A stretch of 34,178 nt of DNA from Chitinophaga pinensis (GTDB lineage Bacteria > Bacteroidota > Bacteroidia > Chitinophagales > Chitinophagaceae): NCBI GenBank assembly GCA_945860605.1, contig CAMAQL010000013.1:1-34178 (forward strand). The letters run 5' to 3'. Both the position numbers and the translations under genes were made by a program. The notes under the pieces are model-generated. The model was not told the DNA's origin and ran no database searches. It worked only from the letters and a program-made list of their open reading frames with translations. Positions 9,706 to 16,743 of the stretch are shown piece after piece; within the stretch, counting starts at the first letter, position 1; every line of letters starts with the position of its first letter.

Positions 9706-11064
9706 ATGAATCCTCTAACTAACTTGAAACGTATTTATTTTATTGGCATTGGCGGTATTGGCATGAGTGCTTTAGCTAGGTATTTTAATACCCAGGGTGT
9801 TATTGTATCTGGATATGATAAAACACCCACTGCATTGACAGATAGTTTAATTGAAGAGGGGATCTCCATTCATTTTGAAGATGATTTGAATCAAATGGAT
9901 AAAGCCGCTACAGTCATTGTATACACGCCAGCCATTCCTGCAGAACATAGTGAATACAATTACTATAAAGACAATGGATATTTAGTGGTCAAGCGAAGCG
10001 ATGTATTGCAATGGGTGACAGAAAATGCTTTTACAATAGGCATTGCAGGCACACATGGTAAAACAACTACGACTTCGATGACTGCACATATTTTGAGACA
10101 TACAGGATACGGTTGTAACGCATTTTTAGGAGGGATAGCATCTAATTATGATACCAATTTTTGGAGTCATGAAAAAAATGTCGTTGTTGTGGAAGCAGAT
10201 GAATACGACAGAAGCTTTTTAAAATTATCTCCTGATATTGCTGTTATCACAGCTGTTGACCCAGACCATTTAGATATTTATGGCACTGCAGAAGAAGTAT
10301 TAAAAGCATTTGGACAATATGCAGATAAGATTAAACCTGGAGGGATTTTAATTCAGAAATTAGGTACCACTGTAGAGACAAGCGCAACGAATCAAACACT
10401 TGCAACTTATGGGTACAATCAAACACTTGCATCTTACCATACAAGTGCATTAAAAGTGGTGGATGGTTCATATGTTTTTGATTTAGTGCATCCAAAAGGG
10501 ACGCTTAAAAATGTGGTATTGAATATGGGTGGTTTGCACAATGTAGAGAATGCCACAGCTGCAATTGCGATTGCACTCTGCCTTGGTATTGAGGATGAAA
10601 AAATTATTGCTGCTGTGGCAGACTTTAAAGGAGTGAAACGTCGATTTGAATATAAAGTGAAAACGGCTAATAAGGTATTGATAGACGACTACGCACATCA
10701 TCCCGAAGAATTAAGCGCGTTGATTAGTGGTGTTAAAAGTATTTTCCCAAATCAAAAAATGGTTTTAGTCTTTCAACCACACTTATACAGTAGAACACAA
10801 GATCAAGCTGCTGGTTTTTCTGCCACATTGGATCAAGCAGATGAAGTTATTTTATTACCTATCTATCCGGCGAGAGAATTGCCAATACCAGGTGTGACAA
10901 GTGATATGTTATTAGCAGCAATGACTATAGAGAAAAAGCAAGTGATGTCGAAAGAACAACTCATGGATTGGGCTGCTTCTTCAGAAGATAAGTTAATCGT
11001 AATGGCTGGAGCAGGAGATATAGATGTATGTATTAATCAAATTCAAAAAATTCTTACAAAATAG
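9706..11064 (+). CDS. murC: UDP-N-acetylmuramate--L-alanine ligase
   Basis: First Mur ligase of the pathway, joining L-Ala to UDP-MurNAc with ATP (452 residues). The N-terminal motif IGIGGIGMSALARYF, P-loop AGTHGKTTT (K119), VEADEYDRSF, DDYAHHPEE and VFQPHLYSRT are all present. It starts 10 bases after murG and ends 3 bases before ftsQ. In the variable part of the central domain, residues 229-246 contain two near-identical nine-residue units (NQTLATYGY/NQTLASYHT) coded by a 27-base direct duplication; the enzyme otherwise looks intact. The order ftsW-murG-murC-ftsQ is the standard one. Confidence 0.95.
   Translation: MNPLTNLKRIYFIGIGGIGMSALARYFNTQGVIVSGYDKTPTALTDSLIEEGISIHFEDDLNQMDKAATVIVYTPAIPAEHSEYNYYKDNGYLVVKRSDVLQWVTENAFTIGIAGTHGKTTTTSMTAHILRHTGYGCNAFLGGIASNYDTNFWSHEKNVVVVEADEYDRSFLKLSPDIAVITAVDPDHLDIYGTAEEVLKAFGQYADKIKPGGILIQKLGTTVETSATNQTLATYGYNQTLASYHTSALKVVDGSYVFDLVHPKGTLKNVVLNMGGLHNVENATAAIAIALCLGIEDEKIIAAVADFKGVKRRFEYKVKTANKVLIDDYAHHPEELSALISGVKSIFPNQKMVLVFQPHLYSRTQDQAAGFSATLDQADEVILLPIYPARELPIPGVTSDMLLAAMTIEKKQVMSKEQLMDWAASSEDKLIVMAGAGDIDVCINQIQKILTK
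10390..10443 (+). repeat. 27-base tandem duplication inside murC
   Basis: Two adjacent 27-base units begin with the identical 15-mer AATCAAACACTTGCA (10390-10404 and 10417-10431) and diverge toward their ends. They keep frame and encode nine residues each. This looks like a recent in-frame slippage duplication in a surface loop rather than a functional element. Confidence 0.75.
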
Positions 11065-11067
11065 CAC

Positions 11068-12198
11068 ATGAAACAATGGCAAAAAATAGCAATTAGGATT
11101 ATTTGGAGCATAGCTGCTGCAGGGCTAATTGTGCTTTTTGTGGTTTCATGGAAGGCCAAGAGTGCAAAGCAATTAACGAACATACAAGTTGAACTAGTTG
11201 GAGAGCGGACTCAGGCTTTATTTATGGATGAAATTTCTATTCGAGTTATTTTGAATGAACAAGGTGTCCAAGTGGGTATGCCAATTGAAAAAATTAATTT
11301 AACACAGTTAGAACAATTTATTGAAAAAACAGAATGGGTAAAAAATGCAGAATTTTTTATCAATAATAAATTGGTCTTAGAAGTTCAAATCGAACAGAGA
11401 ATCCCAATTGCTCGAATATTTACTGCCAGTGGGGCCTCATTTTATATTGACAATGAAGGTTGGAGACTGCCTTTGAAACAATTGACAGTACTGAATCTTC
11501 CTGTATTTACAGGCTTCCCAACAGATCAGCCAAAATTATCAAAACCAGATAGCACACTGTTAAAAGAGATTTTATTTTTTGCAAAGACCATTCAAAAAGA
11601 TAGTTTTTTCATGGCTCAAGTAGCACAAGTGAATGTAGAACCCAATGGGACTTTCCAAATGGTGCCAACCCTTGGCGATCATGTAGTTTTATTAGGATCG
11701 ACAGCTCAGCTAGAAGATAAATTAAACAGATTATTTACTTTTTATAAAAAAGTGTGGGTAGGTTCTGGAGTTAATGCTTATCAATTCATTGATTGTAGAT
11801 TCGATCATCAAGTTGTGGCCTTAAAAAAAGGCTTACAGCCCATTCAATTTACTAGCGATTTTAAATTGCTTGTAGGGGATTCAACTATGCTGATGCAAGC
11901 TCCTGTTACAAATACAGATAGTATAGTGAAAGCTTCACCAATATTGATAGACTCAGCCAGTCCCGCATCAATAGCTCCATCAAGAACACCACCTGTCAAA
12001 GCAAATAAAGCGGCGCCTGCAAAATTGGCGAAGCCCAAATTGGCAACTGCTTCGTCTAAGCAAAAAGTTCAAGCCAAAACGGCTAAGTCTAAGCCTAAAA
12101 TGAACAATAAACCTAAAAATAACTCGTTAATTAAAAAGAACAAGACTGCGAAGGCCTTAATGCCTAAGAAGTCGAAGTCTCCAACTACGAAAAACTAA
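11068..12198 (+). CDS. ftsQ: FtsQ/DivIB-type cell division protein with lysine-rich tail
   Basis: Bitopic divisome protein of 376 residues. It has a short cytoplasmic segment, a membrane helix at about 8-27, a POTRA-like domain at about 35-105 (IQVELVGERTQALFMDE onward) and a beta domain to about 275. FtsQ links FtsB/FtsL to the septal synthase. Position between murC and ftsA supports the call, since sequence conservation is low. The unusual part is residues 306-376: about 21 of 71 residues are Lys, the rest mostly Ala, Pro, Ser, Thr and Asn, with no Asp or Glu. With normal FtsQ topology this tail lies in the periplasm. It resembles histone H1-like or wall-binding low-complexity tails; no function is proven. 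Confidence 0.87.
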   Translation: MKQWQKIAIRIIWSIAAAGLIVLFVVSWKAKSAKQLTNIQVELVGERTQALFMDEISIRVILNEQGVQVGMPIEKINLTQLEQFIEKTEWVKNAEFFINNKLVLEVQIEQRIPIARIFTASGASFYIDNEGWRLPLKQLTVLNLPVFTGFPTDQPKLSKPDSTLLKEILFFAKTIQKDSFFMAQVAQVNVEPNGTFQMVPTLGDHVVLLGSTAQLEDKLNRLFTFYKKVWVGSGVNAYQFIDCRFDHQVVALKKGLQPIQFTSDFKLLVGDSTMLMQAPVTNTDSIVKASPILIDSASPASIAPSRTPPVKANKAAPAKLAKPKLATASSKQKVQAKTAKSKPKMNNKPKNNSLIKKNKTAKALMPKKSKSPTTKN

Positions 12199-12216
12199 CA
12201 ACTAAAACCTATAAAA

Positions 12217-13617
12217 ATGAGTCAGAACGATTCTCCCATCATTGTGGGTCTTGACATTGGTACAACAAAAATTGCAGCGATTGCCGGAAGAAAGAATGAA
12301 TTTGGGAAATTAGAAATCCTTGGATTTGGACGTGCAAATAGTAATGGAGTACAACATGGTCAAGTATTAAATATTGACCAAACCATTAAAGCCATTCAAC
12401 AAGCTTTACAAAATTGCCATTTAAGTAATCCAGATTTAGAAATCCACGAAGTGTATGTGGGTATCGCTGGTCACCATATCAAGAGCTTACAAACAAGAGG
12501 AGATCAAGTAAGACAGGACGCTGAAAATGAGATTCAGGCTTGGGAAATTGAGCAATTGATCAACAACCAAAGAAAAACCTTTATTCCTGCAGGCGATCAA
12601 ATCATTGATGTGATTCCTCAAGAATTTCATGTAGATAATAACCAAAATATTAAGGATCCAGTTGGGGTAAATGGTGTTAAAGTGGGCGCCAATTTCCACA
12701 TCATCACTGGAGACAGAAATGCGATCCGAAATATCAATCGTTCAGTTGAGCGAAGTGGATTGATTACAAAAGATTTAGTATTACAGCCATTGGCATCTGC
12801 TAGTGCTGTTATGAGTGATATAGATATGGAAGCGGGTGTTGCAATTTTGGATATCGGTGGGGGTACAAGTGACCTTGCTGTATTCTACGAAGGTATTTTA
12901 AAACATACTGCTGTGATTCCATTTGGTGGCGAAAACATTACCAATGACATTAGAATGGGATTGGGAGTATTAAAAAGCCAAGCAGAAGCAATGAAAGTGC
13001 AGTTTGGAAGTGCCTTATCTGATGAAGCAAAAGCAAATGCTTATGTAACTATTCCTGGTTTAAAAGGAATGCCTGCAAAAGAAATTAGTGTAAAGAATTT
13101 AGCAGCAATTATACAAGCTAGAATGAGTGAAATTCTTGATTTTGTGACTTACCATTTAAAGCAAGTTGGATTGGATAGCCGAATGTTGAATGGCGGTGTG
13201 ATTTTGACAGGTGGTGGATCTCAATTAAAGCATTTGATTCAATTAACTGAATATATTACTGGTTTGAATGCGAGAATTGGATTGCCAAATGAACATTTAG
13301 CGCCAAATCACATTGATGAATTAAAGAAACCAATGTATTCAACATGTATCGGTTTGATTTTGAAAGGATACAATGATTATGAGCAAAATTATAAAGTGTT
13401 TACAGAAACCTACAAGAAGGTGGAAGTGCCTAAGGCATTAACTGTAAATAATACTGTATCAAGTCATCCAAATACTGCTCAAAGAGCCAATCCACAACAA
13501 GTTGTAACAACTGTTTCTGAGGAGCAAATTGAAAAAAGAAAAAGTAAGTTCTGGGATCGTTTCAAGAACAACTTGATCGAAATTTTTAACGAAGAAGAAG
13601 ACAAACCTTTAGCATAA
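12217..13617 (+). CDS. ftsA: Cell division protein FtsA
   Basis: Actin-like ATPase (466 residues) that tethers FtsZ to the membrane. Phosphate-1 motif DIGTTKIAAIAG starts at residue 13, phosphate-2 DIGGGTSDLAVF at 212, and the adenosine motif GVILTGGGSQL follows later. The FtsA-specific 1C region lies between them. The C-terminus has a predicted amphipathic membrane-targeting helix (about 442-457, FWDRFKNNLIEIF) after a flexible Asn/Pro/Gln linker, then a short acidic end (NEEEDKPLA) that is not typical of E. coli FtsA. It follows ftsQ by 18 bases; a 102-base gap separates it from ftsZ. Confidence 0.95.
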   Translation: MSQNDSPIIVGLDIGTTKIAAIAGRKNEFGKLEILGFGRANSNGVQHGQVLNIDQTIKAIQQALQNCHLSNPDLEIHEVYVGIAGHHIKSLQTRGDQVRQDAENEIQAWEIEQLINNQRKTFIPAGDQIIDVIPQEFHVDNNQNIKDPVGVNGVKVGANFHIITGDRNAIRNINRSVERSGLITKDLVLQPLASASAVMSDIDMEAGVAILDIGGGTSDLAVFYEGILKHTAVIPFGGENITNDIRMGLGVLKSQAEAMKVQFGSALSDEAKANAYVTIPGLKGMPAKEISVKNLAAIIQARMSEILDFVTYHLKQVGLDSRMLNGGVILTGGGSQLKHLIQLTEYITGLNARIGLPNEHLAPNHIDELKKPMYSTCIGLILKGYNDYEQNYKVFTETYKKVEVPKALTVNNTVSSHPNTAQRANPQQVVTTVSEEQIEKRKSKFWDRFKNNLIEIFNEEEDKPLA

Positions 13618-13719
13618 AATTACCCACATATCGTTTATAACTTATAGAATTTAATCGATTGAAAATAAGTAATTTAGACCCAATTACGACCAACTAACCT
13701 GACAAAAAAACAATTTCGA
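13618..13719 (+). promoter_or_regulatory. ftsA-ftsZ intergenic gap, possible leader or promoter region
   Basis: This is by far the widest gap inside the dcw operon. It contains an 8-base palindrome AATCGATT (13653-13660), a 6-bp ACTTAT/ATAAGT inverted repeat and a weak -7-like TAATTTAG (13670-13677, 7 of 8) without a convincing -33 box. It could give extra ftsZ expression, as internal ftsZ promoters do in other bacteria. This is inferred from spacing more than from sequence. Confidence 0.3.
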
Positions 13720-15720
13720 ATGATACAATTTGACTTACCTAAACAAAAATCATCCATCATCAAAGTACTTGGTGTTGGCGGAGGAGGAAGCAATGCCGTT
13801 AACTTCATGTTTCAACAAGATATTGAAGGGGTAGATTTTATCATATGCAACACAGATTCTAAGGCGATAGAACAAAGCCAAGTACCTAATAAAATTCAAT
13901 TAGGACCACATTTGACCCAAGGTTTGGGTGCTGGTGCGGATCCTTCTGTAGGTAAAATGGCCACCGAAGAATCTTTAGAAGAGATTAAAAGAATTTTAGA
14001 AGTGAATACCAAAATGGCATTCATCACAGTTGGAATGGGAGGCGGAACTGGAACAGGAGGTGCGCCAATCATTGCAAAAATTTGTAAAGATTTAGGCATT
14101 TTAACTGTAGGTATTGTGACGACTCCATTTGGTTTTGAAGGACCACGTCGTCAAAAACAAGCCGAGGAAGGAATCAATGAATTGAAGCCTTATGTAGATA
14201 CTTTATTGGTGATTTCGAATGACAAATTACGCGTACAGTATGGTAATTTGAAAATGAAAGAAGCATTCACTAAAGCAGACAATGTATTAGCTACTGCAGC
14301 AAAATGTATTACAGACGTGATCAACAGCCGCGGTCATATCATTGTTGACTTTGCCGATGTTTGTACAGTGATGAAGAACGGAGGTGTTGCCATCTTAGGA
14401 AAGGCAGAAGTTGCTGGAGAAGATAGAGCAGAAAGAGCCATCGAAGAAGCTTTGAATTCACCATTGTTGAATGACAATGATATCAAAGGTGCAAAATGGA
14501 TTTTATTAAATATCAATAGTGCCGAAGGGGATTATGAATGTAGTATGGATGAATTAGAAACCATTAATACTATTTTACGTGCGCGTACAGGTGAACACAG
14601 CGATGTGATCATGGGTATGGGCTATGATGAAAGTTTAGGTGATAAATTAGGTATTACTTTAATTGCAACTGGATTTGAACATAAAGATCCATTTAAAAAA
14701 GAAGCAGTGAAGGAAGTAGAAGCACCATTAGAAGAAAAAATAATGATGACTTTACAATCAGAACAATCAGAACAATCAGAGCAATCAGAACAAACTCCAG
14801 CAATTGAACCCACTGATATCAGTGCACCCAATGATCTAATAGCTCCAGAATTGACAGAAGCTGCAGCAGTATTGGATGCCGTTGAAATTACAGTAGATGA
14901 AATTGAAATTCCAATGGATGAATTAACACCTACAATGCAAGAGTTTGTGATGCCTGAAATGAGTAATGTATATGTTTCAGCACCAGATTATGACGAAGAA
15001 GAGGAAGAAGTAAGTCCTGTATTTGAAGCAATAGAAACAAGTTTTGAAGAAGAAGTGATATCACAAGAAATAGTTTTAGAAGATTTTAATGCATCTTTTG
15101 AGGAAGAAGAAGTTTCAGAAGTATTTGAATTGAATATGGAAGAGGAAGAAGCTCCAAGTTTCACGACTGAATTTGTGTTGAACAAGCCTTTAAATATTTA
15201 TGCAGAAGCAGAATTAGAAGCTACGCCTGAACCATCAATGCCAACGAACAATGAGGTAATTGCTACTACAGTTGTTTTTGAATCAATTGAACCAATAGCA
15301 ACAGAAATAGCAGCAGCAACAGAAAACGTAGAGACCTCATTTAGAAATGTAGAAATGGATACTGAAGAAGAGCCTACTATGCAATTGGTGATGCGCGAAG
15401 AATCAGTAGTAGCGCAACAAAACAGACCACAGCACTCTAGTTTTGATATCTCTTTAGATAATTCAGAAGAGCAAAGACGCAAAGTGGCTGAGCGTATTCA
15501 AAAATTAAGAAATTTATCTTTCAATATTAACAATGGTTCGGATCCTGGTGTAGAGTTTGATGCAGTACCTGCCTATGTTAGAAGAAATTTGGATTTGTTT
15601 GGTAATACCATGGCTTCGGTAGAAAACTATTACAGTAAGTACACAGTGGAGCAAGACGAGAACAACCAAACACAGATTTCTACCATCAATTCGTTCTTGG
15701 ATGGTAAAAAGCCTGATTAA
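13720..15720 (+). CDS. ftsZ: Cell division GTPase FtsZ with long acidic linker
   Basis: Tubulin-like GTPase forming the Z ring. The GTP-binding domain has GVGGGGSNAVNFM near the N-terminus, the tubulin signature GGGTGTGG at 107-114, and the T7-loop Asp residues D210 and D213 in VDFADV; the residue at the usual T7 Asn position appears to be Ile (IIVDFADV). At 666 residues it is far longer than E. coli FtsZ (383). About 330-616 is a low-complexity linker rich in Glu, Ser, Thr, Ala and Val, including a QSE repeat at 346-357. PAYVRR at 617-622 resembles the conserved C-terminal peptide (PAFLRK in E. coli) that binds FtsA. Another ~44 residues (ENYYSKYTVEQ...) follow it. A strong terminator follows the gene. 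Confidence 0.96.
   Translation: MIQFDLPKQKSSIIKVLGVGGGGSNAVNFMFQQDIEGVDFIICNTDSKAIEQSQVPNKIQLGPHLTQGLGAGADPSVGKMATEESLEEIKRILEVNTKMAFITVGMGGGTGTGGAPIIAKICKDLGILTVGIVTTPFGFEGPRRQKQAEEGINELKPYVDTLLVISNDKLRVQYGNLKMKEAFTKADNVLATAAKCITDVINSRGHIIVDFADVCTVMKNGGVAILGKAEVAGEDRAERAIEEALNSPLLNDNDIKGAKWILLNINSAEGDYECSMDELETINTILRARTGEHSDVIMGMGYDESLGDKLGITLIATGFEHKDPFKKEAVKEVEAPLEEKIMMTLQSEQSEQSEQSEQTPAIEPTDISAPNDLIAPELTEAAAVLDAVEITVDEIEIPMDELTPTMQEFVMPEMSNVYVSAPDYDEEEEEVSPVFEAIETSFEEEVISQEIVLEDFNASFEEEEVSEVFELNMEEEEAPSFTTEFVLNKPLNIYAEAELEATPEPSMPTNNEVIATTVVFESIEPIATEIAAATENVETSFRNVEMDTEEEPTMQLVMREESVVAQQNRPQHSSFDISLDNSEEQRRKVAERIQKLRNLSFNINNGSDPGVEFDAVPAYVRRNLDLFGNTMASVENYYSKYTVEQDENNQTQISTINSFLDGKKPD
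14755..14790 (+). repeat. Four 9-base tandem repeats in the ftsZ linker
   Basis: Four copies of CAATCAGAA (the third ends in GAG) encode Gln-Ser-Glu repeated four times. The array sits at the start of the disordered linker and is a likely site of replication-slippage length variation. It is coding microsatellite sequence, not a CRISPR or regulatory array. Confidence 0.9.
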
Positions 15721-15752
15721 AATCGTTTTTATAGAACAGTTGATTTAGTTGG

Positions 15753-15781
15753 AACCCTGCCTGTAAAGGCGGGGTTTTTTT
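15753..15781 (+). terminator. Intrinsic terminator of the dcw operon
   Basis: A 9-bp stem AACCCTGCC/GGCGGGGTT (one G-U pair) with loop TGTAAA is followed by a run of seven T. It begins 33 bases after the ftsZ stop and ends 15 bases before the next start. Confidence 0.92.
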
Positions 15782-15795
15782 ATTTACCTTTAGGT

Positions 15796-16743
15796 ATGCA
15801 AACAATACTTATTACAGGTGGAACAGGGATGGTTGGACAATCTTTAACCAACGTTTTATTAGCCAAAGGGTATCAAGTGATTGTGTTAACTAGACAAAAA
15901 AAGCAATCCAGTCGATCACATTTTTCTTTTGCACAATGGGATCTCAGTAAAGGTTGGATAGATCCAGCTGCTATTGCTGCTGCAGATTATATCATTCATT
16001 TAGCAGGAGAGGGTGTGGCGGATAAAAGATGGACTGCTGCAAGAAAAAAAGCCATTTTAGATAGCAGAGTTAATTCAAGTGCTTTGCTTGTAAAAGTATT
16101 AAAGGAAAATCCAAATAAAGTGAAAGCGATTGTTGCTGCATCTGCGATTGGTTGGTATGGTCCAGATAATGAAAAAAGTAAACAATCAGGTTTTGTAGAA
16201 ACAGATGTAGTTGATTCAAGTTTCTTAGGTGACACTTGTAGACAATGGGAGGAAAGCATGCATCCAGTCAAAGCATTGGGGATTCGACTTGTTACCATTC
16301 GCATTGGCATTGTTTTTAATAAAATGGGTGGTGCATTGGCTGAATTTATGAAGCCAGCAAAGCTAGGGGCAGCTGCGATATTAGGGGATGGTCAACAAAT
16401 GGTAAGTTGGATTCATCAGCAAGACCTGAATCGCTTAATGCTATTTGCATTAGAACAGGAACAAGTTGAGGGCGTTTATAATGCAGTCGCGCCTGATCCT
16501 GTCAACAATGCAATATTAACAAAAGCGATTGCGAGTCGTTTTCATACATGGGCGATTCCTTTCCATGTGCCTAGCTTTATTTTAAAAGTAATGCTAGGAG
16601 AAATGAGTGTTGAAGTTCTGAAAAGTGCCAAAGTAAGCGCATCAAAAATTCTTGCAGCCGGATTTAAATTTGACTATGCAAGTATGGATGAAGCTTTAGA
16701 CGACTTATTAATTTCTAATTGGTCTTCCAGAAGTAATCACTGA
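15796..16743 (+). CDS. TIGR01777-type NAD-dependent epimerase/dehydratase family protein (YfcH-like)
   Basis: Extended/atypical SDR protein of 315 residues. The Rossmann motif GGTGMVG is at 8-14, followed by LAGEGVADKRW, SAIGWYGP and the C-terminal DUF1731-like region (PSFILKVMLGEMSVEVL) typical of the TIGR01777/SDR39U1 group. Members are widespread; E. coli YfcH is one and its physiological substrate is not settled, so no pathway is assigned. ATG at 15796 lies just after the ftsZ terminator; a 7-of-8 -7-like box (TACCTTTA, 15785-15792) would give an almost leaderless message but lacks a -33 partner. The 3' end overlaps the convergent beta-oxidation gene by 36 bases. Confidence 0.88.
   Translation: MQTILITGGTGMVGQSLTNVLLAKGYQVIVLTRQKKQSSRSHFSFAQWDLSKGWIDPAAIAAADYIIHLAGEGVADKRWTAARKKAILDSRVNSSALLVKVLKENPNKVKAIVAASAIGWYGPDNEKSKQSGFVETDVVDSSFLGDTCRQWEESMHPVKALGIRLVTIRIGIVFNKMGGALAEFMKPAKLGAAAILGDGQQMVSWIHQQDLNRLMLFALEQEQVEGVYNAVAPDPVNNAILTKAIASRFHTWAIPFHVPSFILKVMLGEMSVEVLKSAKVSASKILAAGFKFDYASMDEALDDLLISNWSSRSNH

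Noticed and set aside
14755-14790. 9-base tandem array considered as a CRISPR or iteron array
   Set aside because: Units are contiguous, coding and too short, with no spacers; they simply encode Gln-Ser-Glu repeats.
15198-15482. Ser-rich minus-strand ORFs opposite the ftsZ linker (also 14988-15185 and 14622-14831)
   Set aside because: Glu codons GAA/GAG read in reverse give Ser/Phe/Leu runs; they are shadows of the acidic linker.
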